In this document: positions 46,485 through 59,102 of the stretch, one piece after another
Layout: the number at the start of each line of letters is the position of its first letter
How positions within the stretch are numbered: the first letter of the stretch is position 1
Source of the DNA: Mesodorylaimus sp. YZB2_4
Taxonomy: Eukaryota; Nematoda; Enoplea; Dorylaimida; Dorylaimidae
Reading direction: 5' to 3'
NCBI GenBank assembly: GCA_030248295.1
Contig: JASANH010001212.1
Span: forward strand, 465,516-529,515
Length of the DNA stretch: 64,000 nt
The notes under the pieces: model-generated
What the model was told of the DNA's origin: nothing
Seen by the model: only the letters and a program-made list of their open reading frames with translations
The model's database searches: none
Translations under genes and position numbers: made by a program

Positions 46485-49400
46485 ATGGACAGAGGCGATA
46501 CGAAGAAGCCGCTGAAGGAAAAAGTAGTGCTTTTGTACGACCAAATTTTACGGGTAAGAGCCAACTGTTTGACTGTATGTTCTCTTTTCTAATAAACTAG
46601 GTTCTCTTGCAGGGAGAAGAGCCTTATGCGCGGAATCCATCCTTTTGGCAAGATTTTTTCCTTTTATGGCCAAACACATTGCATTTGGAACGAGAGCTGT
46701 TAGCTGACGAGATCGATTTGGTGGAGATAAAGGTAAGGTAACGCTTGCTCTCCTACAGTTCTGTCTGTACACATACCGTGTGTGGTCCCTATCTCTCTTG
46801 CCATGTTGACCTATGCGACCGTTGCACTTTGTCATAACAGAGAAGATGTGATTTTCGAGATCAGGGCACATTTATGATGCAAACTAATGTCTTCCTTCCT
46901 AAAATCTGCAGTGTATTGTCAAATGGCATTTCGTCGTCAGTACGGTATCTCTAGTTATCCTTTTCAGCCCATAATACACACGTTTGTGGCCAATGCTATT
47001 CATATCTTGAAGGAGGACCAAGGAATCCGCGCCGTCAACTGTCTCCAGGTACGAAAGTTTTTGAATTTCATAATCAAGTTCTAAAAATGCATTTCTTATA
47101 GACTTTAAGCGTTTTAATTCGAAGTTTGGCCAAGAAGATTACATTTGCTGTTGACGTTATCGAATTGCTATTTGGAATCGACCATGCTGACAGCCTTATG
47201 CAAGTTCGTTTACCTTTTTAACTTTTCGACCAAAGTCCTTTGATATTGCACATATGTTTGTGTTTTCTTAGGTGTTGACAGACAGAGTATGCCAGTTTAT
47301 CGGCGGGGATTTCGCCCCTATTTTGAAGTCCTTATCACTGCGGCTGCTGCTAAACGTCGCTGCAGTAAGTCATTGCTAGCTTCCACTTACCGGCTGTTTA
47401 TTGTGAATTTATGCTCATTCTCTCTTTGCAGGCCACGGACAATGTAAACGAGAACACCATACTGGAATATTTTCTTTTAAACAGCGTTTTCGAATCGGTT
47501 GTACAGGTGAGTGTGTGCACTGTCTCACAGGGCTTGATAGAAAGGAGTGGTAGGACACGGCGTCGTCTCTAATTTCCATAATCGATAATGCTGAAAGCTG
47601 TTAAGGCGTATATTAAAGTTCTGTCGCCAAGTTTTTCTCCCGTTTGAATTTTGATGTCTGTTCTCCCATTTCTCGACATCTTGCTTATTGACTTTGCATT
47701 TCAGCTTCTGAGCACTCCCATCGAACGAGCTATTCATGGTCGCGACGCTTTGCTGCTATTAACGCTTTTGGCCAATTACAGAAAATATGATGTAAAGATG
47801 ATCATATTTTTCGTACTTCCATCTTAATTTCTTTGTTTTAGAATTGCAATCAATACATTGCAAAATTATCGATTTTGGACAACGAGCTGGCTTTGAATGT
47901 ATTGGATTTTTGTTCCCGACGAAGCTCTTGTGGTGATTTACGGAAATTTCTTTCAGGGTTACAGTTACACAGTGTCCAGTGCTCTCTCGCAACAGAACAA
48001 AGCGTTCCATGATCACATTGAAACGACGAAGCATACAGGCTTTTTCACGTCGTTTACAAACTTGGTAAGTCTTTATAGCGGAGTAGATTTAGCCAAAATT
48101 TGTCACTCGTTTTCTATTTGAGGTCGGAAACTGGCTGGTCGGTGAGGATGTTCCAGTCGATTCTATTCAGTGAGTGATCGATATCACTAAATCGTTGGTC
48201 AGTGTTTTCCAATTTCTTATTTCAGACCTGACCTGGCAATGTTGCTGGCGCTTTACGAGGCGGTGCATTTGAATCGTAATTTTATCACGACATTGACCAC
48301 GGTGAGTTCTAACTGACTGACAATGAGCGGAAGCGGGTGGTGGTAAGACTCGGGTTTATAGGCTTCGACCGAAGCGAATGGCGCCTTTTCGTTCTCACCT
48401 AGCGTCGATCCTCAAGCACCATCCGCAGCTCAACACCAATCACCGCAAGGTCAAGAGTTGGCGGATCTGACTTGCAGTACGAATTTATTGACGTCGTTTC
48501 TAACCTATACGTCGATAATGCAGCAACATCTCAAATGTGAGTTGAAAGGTGTGATAATGCGAGTACCGAGGACTGAAGGGGCTTTGTGGTTTAGCGGAAC
48601 GTTGCGAAAATGCGGCTCGATTATGTACGATTATTATGATCTGCATCTCAGAGGTAATGTGGAAACCTGTCGTGCTAGGTACCTTGCCACTTGGTTTTTA
48701 ACTTTTTAGGATCAATATGCAAATACGTTGATGCACGACGTAAACATGATGTTTAAAGTGCCGATTTTTCGAGCAGTAAGTCTTGTTCGCAGAATACTAA
48801 GAGCACTTGAATTAAGGTACTTTTTTCAACCCTGTTTTGTGGTTATAATTTCCCTCAAATAGTTTACCCGATCTGTGAGTTACACATGGCCTGCTGTGTG
48901 ACGTGTGACTTGCACAGTGGATATCTTGCCATGAATTTTTTGCATGGGTGGTCCCAAAGTTCCTTATGTTGCACCTATTTGACATAATTTTTGTGGAATA
49001 CTGTAGTAGTAAGCATTTTACGTGGCACCACTTTATTTTTTAGCCGATGCGTCATCGGAAAGGCGCATTTGATCAAACGATCCAGTCTCGTCCATTGGCG
49101 TGTACAGTGCTTGACTTGTGCGTGGAATTCATACTCAGCCATATGATGCGCAATTTCCCAATGGACTTGTACCTGTAAGTGTTTCGATTGTGCATGGCCT
49201 GGTAGACTATGTTTCATTCGTGTTATTCCATTTTAGGAGGACGTTGGGTGTGGTCCATAGGATATTGTGCTTTGAGAAGAAATGTAGAGTACGTCTGGAT
49301 TATCCATGGCGAATGTTGTGGAATGGTGAGCACCTGAACTGACTCGAGCAAGGGGTTGGATCAGTTGGGTAGGCGCTGGTCCCGCATTTAGACAGCATCC

Positions 49401-50940
49401 CTCACGGGAGGGCACACTTCTGTTCAAGCTGGGAATGTTAGTTTAGTAAGCCAGAGCGGGCCCAGTCTCTTCGACAACCATTCAGTACATCCGTCGCCGA
49501 CCTCGCACACCTGGCTCTGGGTGACTGACCTAGTACCTTCGAGTGGCGGACACCAAACGAGTGGTGGTTCTCGAACACTAGTCGGGGAAGGACCCTCTTA
49601 TGGGGACGCCGGTGCTGGCGCAGAATGCCCTCGACTTATATACCTTCAGTGGAAGCTGCGGAGGGAAGCTATCTTGTGAATTGTTTGCTTCACGCCCTGC
49701 CTTATCATGACTGCTGGCCAGCCATAGGCAGAATGGGTTGGAAGTACAGTGCGAAAAGTGGGTCGGCATGGGAACCAGCCCACAAAATATCCTTTAAAAA
49801 AGTTGATTAAAATGCGTGTTCTTTTCAGCACTGGTCTGCCTTCTAAAATTTCTGGTAGCTCAAGAATCGCATTTATTGTCGGCGCAAGTAGAAATTTTTG
49901 TATTGTTTCAAAAAGTAAACTATTTGATAGTGATGAGCGGCTAGGATAATGATTGGCTGTTTTTTTAGATTCTGGTCATCCTGAATTTATTCATAACTTA
50001 TGGAGACACGTTTCTTCCGAATCCTGTTTCTTATGACGAACTGTATTACGAGGTGAGACGAATATTTTTATTTGGGCAAGGCTCAGATACTGTGGATTGG
50101 TTTCACCAAACCAATCTTTCACAAGTGAAGGGCTTTCGGCGTTGGTGCTTGCATCATGGGAAACTGCGGAGGAAAGCTATCCTGTGTATTGGGATGTTCA
50201 GGCTCGGCAATTTTCCATGAGGCCCAAGGATATGGGGTAAAAGAGAGTCACAATCTTTTGGACGACCTCCCCTTTGCTTGCACCATACCCACACATGTTA
50301 CTCCTGCCTGTCTATTACTTTTCAGATCATCCGGAATGCCGACGCGTTTGGAAGTCTGTATTCATTGCGTAAGTGTAGCTTTGTTGCGGTTTTGCAGTCA
50401 TTTTTACATTTTCCGACTTTTAGTTTTACGGCACAGTTCGAGCGAAGGCAAATACAAGTCGGTTGCGACGAAACTTTGCACCAACATGGTTAACATTCGG
50501 TAGGATTGCTGGGTTGATTGGGTAGGGATGGTGGTGGAGCTGTATCTGTTGTAGGGCGATCCTTAGCCATTTCCAGCCGAAGATCGAAGAGCTACATGTG
50601 TCGACGTTGACGGAACATGAGGTTAGTCGCGTCTGCTTATTTTTCTGCCATTCTGTAAAGTGGCAGTTTTGCAGATCTTTGATATTGTTCGGAATCATTA
50701 CGATTCTCTGACTCTGAAATTGCAAGAGAACTTGGACTCGTATGAACGATACAATGAACAGCCGCAGGAATCGTCTTTCTTGATTCAAATGGTAAGCGTG
50801 CTGTGGGTTGTAAGGTGGGCTGGATGACGAACGTAGTGGCCTTGCAGGTGAAAGTTGTGGCGACGGATACGCGACTGAAACTGCAAAAGACGACATTGGA
50901 TCATCAGGCGGTCCTCAAAGAACTGTCCACTATAAAGTGA
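46485..50940 (+). CDS. ARMH3: Armadillo-like helical domain-containing protein 3
   Basis: Twenty-three small exons run from 46485-46553 ([20 protein letters not shown]) to 50848-50940 (VLKELSTIK, stop) and all join in phase to 666 residues (human C10orf76 is 689). Matching blocks in order: [135 protein letters not shown] and LVNI-like MVNIRAIL. ARMH3 binds GBF1 and PI4KB and supports Golgi function; that is family knowledge. Further exons: 46613-46732, 46968-47048, 47102-47203, 47272-47364, 47432-47506, 47705-47791, 47842-47898, 47957-48064, 48123-48169, 48226-48301, 48362-48536, 48595-48653, 48710-48775, 49044-49174, 49237-49325, 49829-49914, 49969-50052, 50326-50368, 50424-50499, 50555-50621, 50675-50791. 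Confidence 0.95.
49326..49828 (+). repeat. SINE-like repeat, family B, in ARMH3 intron 16
   Basis: Most of this 503-base intron is repeat. 49490-49640 shares diverged blocks with 1050-1245 and with the body of the tRNA-derived SINE at 17480-17735 (GGGTGACTGACCTAGTAC). Confidence 0.55.
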
Positions 50941-51105
50941 TACTGAGTCTGAATTCTGCGCATAATGGTACTTAGCGGGTGTATTTATTAGTGGGCAATA
51001 AAGAAGGCATATTCTCGGATTGGTTTTGCATGTTGACTCGAGGCCATGCGCCATCAGTCTTTTGTCAATGCGTGCGAAGGTGCGCAAAGTGGTCTTGGTT
51101 TCAGC
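50941..51105 (+). promoter_or_regulatory. ARMH3-AACS intercistronic region with polyA signal and splice acceptor
   Basis: The gap is 165 bases. AATAAA occurs at 50998-51003, about 60 bases after the ARMH3 stop, and GGTCTTGGTTTCAG (ending 51104) leaves one base before the AACS ATG. This polyA-signal-then-acceptor order is what a trans-spliced operon junction shows. Confidence 0.55.
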
Positions 51106-54100
51106 ATGGAGGCTACGTCGTTGTGGTCGCCGCGTGTGCCAGTCGATTCGTTATCGCCGTATGAGCGCTTCCGTCGCAGAGTGGCGAAGAAGTTTGGCGT
51201 GCGAGTTGGTATGTTAACGTTATTCAGATTGTGATAGAGGATCGGGGCTGATTGGGCACTCTCTAGATACCTACTGGGACCTGCATAAATGGTCGGTGGA
51301 GAACCACACCAAGTTCTGGGCCGAGGTGGTTGAGTTCTGTGGCATGAAGTATTCGGGTGATTGGAAAGAGGTAAGTTTAGGGGGAGGGATACATGCGTCT
51401 GCAATAGTGATGGATTGCAGGTGGTCGATAAGAACAAAAGGATAGACGAAGTGCCCAAATGGTTCCCTGGCATGCAACTGAATTACGCTGAGAACCTACT
51501 GAGCCGAGATGACGACGGAGTGGCCATATATTATACAGGTCAGGAGGGAGCAAGTACTGCAGAACATGGAACTGGTCGAAGAGGGAGAGTGTCGTATTAA
51601 GACCAGACCAGGGACACATCTTGTTTTATCCTTAAATTCGTTTCAGGCGAGTACTTGACTGGAGAGGTCGAGCAGATCACGTTTAGAGAACTGAGAAAAA
51701 TGGTTCAAACCTACGCAGCTGCACTGAAGAACGTGGGAGTGAAGTGCGGCGACAGGGTGGCAGGTACTGTGATCTCAACACTTTTTAATTGATCTCCTTT
51801 TCGCATAACTATTGTAGGTTATATCCCGAACTGTCCCGAAAGCGTGGTTGCCATGTTAGCCACTACATCGATCGGTGGCGTGTGGAGTTCGGCATCTCCT
51901 GATTTTGGTGTTTCAGTACGGATTGCTTTCTCGAACTTTGGTGTGTTGTAATCTAAGATGATAAGATTGTGTGGCCTTTCAGGCTGTGCTAGAACGATTC
52001 GAGCAAGTCAAACCGAAGTTATTATTTAGCGTCGAGGGGGTTGTTTACAACCAAAAATACCACGATCATGTCGAGAAGTTGAAGGAAGTTGCTGCGGGTA
52101 ATGCTAGCGTTCGTATTGATCTGACCGATGCGCGTAATATCATCCGTTCTAGCACTGCCATCTGTGGAGAAGATTATTATCGTCCCTCATGTCAAGTCTA
52201 GAGAAATCATCGAAAACGGGCATGGAGAGCCCCATATCAAGCCTCATGAGGCACATGAAAAGGAATATGTCAAAAAGAGGTACGGCTCGTCATTGATTTT
52301 TTAAAATCTTATTAGTATTTTCGATTTTTCAGTGTATCGCTCAAAGAGTTCTTGGAGGGTGGGCGATTAGCCGATGGATCTTACCCTAGTTTGCATTTCG
52401 AGCACGTGCCATTCGACCATCCGTTATTCATCATGTTCTCGTCTGGAACGACGGGTGCCCCCAAATGCATGGTTCACTCGGTGGGGGTAAGTTGGTAAGT
52501 CGTGTCCATGTGCTTATCACGCATGTTTCGATGTGTTCCAGGGGACGCTTGTGAAGCACTTGGCTGAACTTATCTTACAACTGTGCCTGACTCCATCCGA
52601 CGTTATGCTTTTCTATACGACAACTGGGTGGATGATGTGGAACTGGCTGATGACGGCACTGGCAGTAGGCAAGGCTGTATATTGTCCGCTTCATCATAGC
52701 ACTTTCTTACCCGAAATCTTCAGGCTCGGCAATTGTTCTCTACGACGGGTCGCCATTTCTGCCTCATCCAGACATATTGTTCGAGTTGATCGATCAGATC
52801 GGGTAATCTATTGATACGAGATATGTTCGGTATGATGCAGGGCAAATTTACTTTTTCAGAATAACTTACCTGGGTATGGGAGCGAAGTGTTTTGCAACCT
52901 ACGAGCATAAGAAACTGAATATAAGTAAGTCAGGAGGCTTCCATTGTGGGCAATAGTCAATGGTGTCTAATTTTTTAGTGCAAACGCACAAGTTGGATAC
53001 ACTGCGGGCTGTGCTGTCGACGGGCAGTCCTCTGATGCCGCATACCTTCGAATATATTTATCGCCAAATAAAAAAAGACGTGTTAATCGGATCAATTTCT
53101 GGTGAGGACGACAGTTATCTTTTGTGCTTACTAATCGACAGATGTCTTGTGTTGTAGGTGGGACGGATATCATCGCCTGTTTTGTGGGAGCCAGTGGAAG
53201 CTTATCAGTTCACAGTGGCGAAATTCAAGCACCTTGTCTCGGATGCGCGGTTAAGTGCTACAACGAAGCAGGTACGAAAAGAATGCTGCTTTCTCGAGTT
53301 TGCGAGTTCTTACTTATAGTCCTTTACAGGCCAGGCTGTGTTCGGCGAGCGAGGTGAGTTGGTTTGCACAAAGCCTTTTCCCTCGATGCCAACTCACTTC
53401 CTGAACGACTCGGATGGAGCGAAATATCGAAGAGCTTATTTCGAGAAGTATCCAGGTAGGTGGTCTACGTTGGCAGAGTATGCAGGTGACCTAGGCGAGT
53501 CTTGTACGTTGCAGGCGTTTGGGCGCACGGAGATTATTGTATGATAAATCCGTCCACGGGCGGTATAATCATGCTGGGTCGTAGCGATGGTACTTTGAAC
53601 CCAGGCGGAGTACGATTTGGTAGTGCCGAGATATATCACGTTGGTAAGCTGTTCGGCTCCTTGCTTTTTGGGGGCACTTAATGTATGCGTTTGGTTTAGT
53701 GGAAAAGTTCGTGGAAGTGGCCGATAGTCTGTGTGTCGGTCAGAAACTTCCAGATGGTGATGAGCGTGTTGTGCTATTCTTGAAAATGGCCAGTGGATAC
53801 GCTTGTGACGAAAAATTGATTTCGAGGGTTCGGCTGAGCATTCGTGAAAGCTTGTCTGCTCGTCACGTTCCGTACGCAATTTTGCCGATCGAGGATATTC
53901 CGGTAAGAGGCGGTAGGGGCATGGGAGGGCATGATGGACTGTGCTAGTGGTGAGTGGATCGCAACTCTATTAGCGTTACTGGTGGCTGGCATATTCTTAT
54001 TGTGTCTCTGGCATTGCTCTAGTATACCACGAACGGGAAGAAGGTGGAAGTGGCCGTCAAGCAAGTACTGTCTGGCGAGAAAGTACCAAATCGCTCCGCT

Positions 54101-54208
54101 TTGGCTAACCCCCAAGCATTGGATCTGTACGTCGACATTGCAGAGCTGAGAGATACAAATGAACCTGGAGTGACCTTTAGGCGATTCAGTACTGCCTCGT
54201 TTGGGTGA
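51106..54208 (+). CDS. AACS: Acetoacetyl-CoA synthetase
   Basis: Seventeen exons (51106-51208, 51267-51370, 51421-51538, 51647-51763, 51818-51915, 51983-52097, 52153-52279, 52333-52486, 52542-52668, 52724-52802, 52860-52924, 52979-53101, 53158-53271, 53330-53455, 53515-53643, 53700-53902, 54023-54208) give 695 residues (human 672). It activates acetoacetate to acetoacetyl-CoA in the cytosol, feeding lipid and sterol synthesis. Adenylate-forming motifs are complete: [15 protein letters not shown] (P-loop), [43 protein letters not shown] and the catalytic Lys region [14 protein letters not shown]. Introns are mostly 45-105 bases. The intron after 52668 must use a GC donor (GTAG|GCAAGG) to keep frame and match the family ([12 protein letters not shown]). 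A Glu/His-rich insertion of about 20 residues follows PHVKSRE. Confidence 0.96.
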
Positions 54209-54854
54209 TTGGTCAAGTCAAGTGCGTCAATGTTTGAAGTGAGTAATCTTTGACAGCTGATAGCTGTCCCTTTTTTCAGAGCAGAGGCGGGAGTAACCTG
54301 TGCAGCGGCGCGGCACTGGAAGATGGACCTGGTGGAAAGATAAATTTATTAGGCATTGTATTCTGGGTAGTTGTGATTTCGGAACTGTGAACCGTGAACC
54401 GTGTGCTCATGACATGTGATGGGGAAATCGTCTCGCCTGTCTATTACAGCTAATAAAATGGGAATCACATTTAGCGAACACTCACTGACACTAGTGTTTA
54501 TGGAGGAACGGGAAAGATTCGGAACCAGAATTGAAATTTGAACTCACGAAAACACGGGTGGTGTAAACTTTTGTCATCCTCCACCCTTTGGTCTTGCTGA
54601 AGCTGAACCCAAAAGCCCATCTCAAGGACCAATAGGAAGACACTATGTGCACTGGTCAGAAACACCTCAGCAAGCCATTTACCAAGGTCGCTGAAGATTC
54701 ATGAATTTTCCTCGATGTAGCTGAAACCGAGGCAGGCCGCTCGCTGCCAGCTGTTATCTATGATCAGATGAACGCTCAGTCGCCGCAACCCCTCGGCTCC
54801 ATGATCGCCGTTTTAGGCCCAGTTTTTGCATGATTTATTCGCACTAGTCATACA
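54209..54854. other. AACS 3' flank, no gene seen
   Basis: An AATAAA at about 54452-54457, some 245 bases after the stop, is the likely polyadenylation signal. Beyond it I see no supported frame. Confidence 0.5.
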
Positions 54855-54861
54855 CGTTGCA

Positions 54862-55075
54862 GACTGCAACCAAGCCTGGCAGGCGTAGGAGGGAGGTGGC
54901 CGACCGAAGTCAGCGGGACAAAAACCTCCGACTGGAGCAGGCAAGTCTTGCGACCATACCTACGGCTGAAACATCAACCCGAGAGGTTGACGTCTCCCAG
55001 CCACGGGGGAGTACCGATTACTCTCTCCCACTCGCCATGGCCTACCAGGCACGAGGGTTACAAGACCACATGAAT
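54862..55075 (-). repeat. SINE-like repeat, family A (best preserved)
   Basis: Reverse orientation. Starts with CAACCAAGCCTGGCAGGCGT and ends with ACCAGGCACGAGGGTTACAA. Compared with the 1885 copy it has long identical runs, so these two are the youngest pair of the family in the window. Confidence 0.7.
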
Positions 55076-55119
55076 CGTCGATCATCAAGTCACATTACAA
55101 CACATCCATCCGTTGTGTC

Positions 55120-55737
55120 TCATCGCCGCTTGTTGCCCTGCAGTATGCCTTGCAGCTCGCTCAGCTTCATCTTCCCTCTGCCGGCCGCCATCAGCACCTC
55201 GCATCGCCGCTCCATATCCTTCGCCTCGTCGCTCGCCATCAGCCGGTCCTTGACCATTTGCTGCAACACGGCTCGCATCTTCACACGATCGATGTACAGC
55301 GTGTCCAGCAGCTGGTCCAACTTCTGCAACTAGAAAGATCCGAGTTGCGCATTGAGGCCAGGGGCGTGGGACACACCATCACCTTTACCAGTTGCCTGCC
55401 GTCTATAGTGCCCATTTGCGAGAGGTGCTGCCGCCTGCGCGTCGCCCCTCAATGACTCTTTGTACTTCTCGGCTGCAGCACGCTCCTGAACCGAAGAGGG
55501 GTTCACGAAGCGAAGAATGATCTCTTCTCCCACTTAAGCTGTATCAGCGTCTTCTGCATGTTTTCGTCGTCAAAGCTCTTCACATCGGCCAGTCGCGTTT
55601 GGACGAGGATGATCCGGGCCATCTCCACTTGCCATTGCACTTCGTCGCTGGGGTCTGATCTTGCTTAGATTCAAACAGCGCCAACCAAAAGTCTCGGATT
55701 TCCAGCGCCAGACCACTTCGTTTGGAACCTATTTAGA
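55120..55737 (-). pseudogene. Decayed coding relic, unrecognised protein, several frame breaks
   Basis: On the minus strand, protein-like segments follow one another in different frames without splice sites to explain the shifts: GLALEIRDFWLALFESKQDQ (about 55675-55737), DEVQWQVEMARIILVQTRLA to MQKTLIQLK, then GEEIILRFVNPSSVQERAAA. After a GT-AG intron-like gap (55332-55394) comes LQKLDQLLDTLYIDRVKMRA to ILQGNKRR and a TGA. Phases disagree at three joints. The segments are helical, charged and GC-rich in codon use. I do not recognise the family. Single-base assembly errors could explain some breaks but not obviously all. Confidence 0.5.
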
Positions 55738-58700
55738 AAGAAAAGACTGGTTGTGGGCCACCGTTCGATCCTTATAGAGCACTTGGTATATTCATACCCC
55801 TTGTTTGCCAGCTCTTGGAATGTAGGCACGGTATGCTCTCCGACCTATCGATGCTTGGTTCAGGGAACCGGTCCGCTTCTCATAAGCCAGGGCCGGCATG
55901 AGACTGATCGTGAGAGTGAGAGCGAAATCGAGGTCGGGCGTCCAGTTTGCTTTGCAGGCATCGGTAGAGGACCGATGCCTGTACTTGCTTGTCTGAACAG
56001 CTGTGTGAGCACTTTGGGCTCAGGCCCGCCGGAGCCCCTTCGGCCGACACGTGCGGCTTATTTCCGAATTGAGAATCTACTCGGCCCTTGTGATGCGGCG
56101 GCAATAATCTGTGGCTCGAGGTGTGCGTGGGCTCGAGCATGCCTCTGGTCAGCCCTTGTTTGCCCCTGGCGAGCCAAGTATTTCACCTTGAAATCAGCAA
56201 AGACTATGCTCCCCTGCCAAGTCTGTATTATAATAGGTCTCTAGTGGTACTAGGTCGTAGTATTCTGTGTTTCACGATCAGTGAATGCCATTTGCGTAAT
56301 GCATTTACTGTAGTCTAGCACGCGGTACACTGCTCTGTCTTTCTCTTATTCAGGGTCCTCTCGGTCTCGCTCGACTGGTTCTCCCATTTTTTGAGAGATT
56401 GGTAAGACTGGTTACTTGACTGATGGTCGTACAGGACAAGCGGTTTCAAGCGGATCATCTACTCTTATATATATTTTTTCCACGTTTAATTGCATATAAA
56501 CACGAAAACTACAAGAACCGACTAAATCGACTCCATTTATCACCTTTATAGTTTTTGTTATCATTAGTATTTCTGTTTTGGTGGTCCTGAAAAACCACTT
56601 AAGATAAGCCATTTGTCAAAAAACCTGGCAAAACCTCTTATATATGTCTGCAGTGTGTGCCGGCCACGAGCTAGCAAGTGTAGACAGCATTCGCAATCGC
56701 AATCAGTAGGTGTGTTTGGCCTGTGAAGAAGCTAGTGTATCTGGTTGCCTTAACTGGCCGCCTTATGCACGGAGCAGTGTGTGGTTGCCTTGACTGGCCG
56801 CCACATACAGCGTATCAGCTGCCTTGTTTGGCCGTTCGATACGCTCCTCCAGGGTACTGTTTCACCACAGCTTTAGCAATGCTAAAACCAACGTATCTGT
56901 GTTTTGCAAAAAGCCTGCCACGCTGAACGATGGCCGGTCGATACGCTCCTCCAGGCGAGGCTGAAACCTGTCGGGTTGATGTCTCAGGCACCTACGACTA
57001 GGTGACCTGCCTGAATACTTCTTCTTCATGTTTGGATTGGTCTGAACCAGCTTATCCATGCAGGACTCCATTAGCAAGTGATCATCAGGCATTGGTGTTG
57101 TCATGGCTGAAGCCTCGGTATGCTCTGTCCCAGGTGGTCCGATTCCGGGTGGGCTCATTTCAGCCGCAAATGTCGATAGCAATAATAGCACCTCCATTGA
57201 AATCGCAGCTCTCAGACAATGGTCCATCGTCTTTTTCGTTAACGAAATACTTTGGGCTGCGTGTTTTCGTAAGCCGCTTTCAAATCATTCGTTTTGAAAA
57301 GAGCAAGTTTTTCGTCAGAACCTTGGAAATTGGACCAAGGTCAAAAGGGAGCAGCAAGAGTGCGATGTCAAGATTCCGTCCACTGTGCTCTCACCAGCGC
57401 GATTGCCTGCCTGGAGTATAGATCTGTCACTCCTGTCCACGCAGATCTGTTCTCTTGGCTGGGATCACTTTTATTTAGGCGCAAATGGTAGTTGTGATCG
57501 TCGGGCCAAGAATGGCTGTTTATTGCGTATTCGGTTCATATATTCAGAGCGGAGGTAGGTAAGTGAAAGTTATTCTTCGGCTTGCAAACCAGTCCCCATC
57601 TTCATCTTGCTATGCACCACGTGGGTGTACGCGATAGGAAGAAGTGACATGGCAGTTACTGTTTGGGCGGTTATTGGGTACAGAGTCTGTTCAACTAAAA
57701 TGAAGAACTTGGGCCAAATCGACGACTTGTTCCGCCCTCCCACGTAGCAACGCCTCGCAATTTGGAGCAAAAGAAAGCTTTCTCGCCAAATTTCCTATCG
57801 TCATAGAGGTGACACAGTTCTGGGCCTTACAGTCTGCATACTTATGCATGCATGCTTCTTTCCCACAATTGCCACCCTTTCGTTCTGACCTTATTTTCAC
57901 CAGCCGCAATAAAGTTAAAGTTGCGTGATTGCGGCAAGACCATGTCACCCGCGGCGGTTTGGGATTGGTGTCAACGCCTGCAGTAAAATCTGTAATTGCT
58001 ACTCTGTGGCGGGGATGTACGATATTGATCTCACCCAGGCTCATAAAACGACAACATGCCAAATGAACAAAATTTAATTTTTGGTTGTGTCGCTCGCTGT
58101 TTATTTCCTGCCATGATGATCAAGGTCATGCTAGAAACTGGATGCTACAGTTTTGGTTTGGACAGGCGTGAACCTCACAGAACAGAATAGCTACACGGTG
58201 AACGAGCTAGGCAGACGAGCAACGTTTTGTTCAGGTGCCTCCACCTTCAACAGTTTCTCAATATGCCAGCAAACCCAACATTTGATATGACAACGTTTGC
58301 ACTGACGTAGGTTTCCAAGCTAAAACCGGTCTTGAGTGATAACACTCTTGAGTGATACAAATAACGTCAGGTATATCCACGCTTAGTGCATTCGATCCCC
58401 ATAACCAAGCTGGTGATGCAATTATGCAACTGTATCAAGAAGTCCGTCGCCTGACTCTACATAATTACTGTACAGTATAATGACCTAGTTCTGAAGCGAT
58501 AGCCTGAATCCATTACCCAAAGCAACCTGTATCCAGTTCTCGAGCGGCGCAAGGAAATGTGTGAATCTTAAAGATATCGTAGGTGAACATAGTAGCGGCT
58601 AGGTTCGAAACGAATGGACCAGCCAAGGAAAAGACAATGCCAAGATCGATACACGAATTGAGATACGAACGTAATAAGCTCTGCATGAATGACGACGGCT

Positions 58701-58970
58701 CTCGAGACGAATCCGCAAGATCGCAAGACCAATGAGCCAATAAGAAATCCAACAAAATGGTATGCCTACACTATCTAGCCTGTACTCAAGCCGCTCTGAA
58801 AGATTGTCCCTACAGTAAGCATCACCTCCATCTCTTCCCTAGGACCAGGTATTACCAGACGAGCCACCCCGCCCACCGCCCACCTCTTGCTAGATCAGTT
58901 TGACGGTTTTACGAATGGCTATTTTCCGAATGGCCCGCTAGTAGGAACGTCGATCCCTTGCACCACCCTA
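55738..58970. other. No gene supported; local tandem repeats
   Basis: There are many short frames, none with splice or family support. Local direct repeats are present: GGTTGCCTT(A/G)ACTGGCCGCC twice near 56740 and 56785, a third diverged unit near 56820, and CGATACGCTCCTCCAGG at 56838 and 56940. A diverged family A core (CGGGTTGATGTCTCAGGC) lies near 56973. Confidence 0.4.
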
Positions 58971-58971
58971 G

Positions 58972-59102
58972 CCTGACCTGACTACGGCTTGCACGTCACT
59001 CGGTCACCAGTAGTTTCGACACCCGAGACACATCCACTCATCGGACACACACTGCACGCACAGTCACCATCGAGACACATCATCGATCGCAGATCACTTG
59101 GC
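58972..59102. repeat. Extra partial copy of the duplicated gene's 3' end
   Basis: This block repeats, with changes, the sequence at 59222-59382: GACCTGAC, CACTCGGTCACC, CGACACCCGAGACACA, GCACGCACAGTCACC and the run up to CATCATCGATCGCAGATCAC. It adjoins the left edge of the segmental duplication directly, so it is a tandem partial duplicate covering the 3' untranslated region and the stop codon area. Confidence 0.75.

Noticed and set aside
46888-46967. Extended ARMH3 exon 3 starting at the acceptor near 46912
   Set aside because: That start puts a stop in frame before the conserved block; the acceptor CCTTTTCAG at 46967 gives exactly the 27 residues expected from the family.
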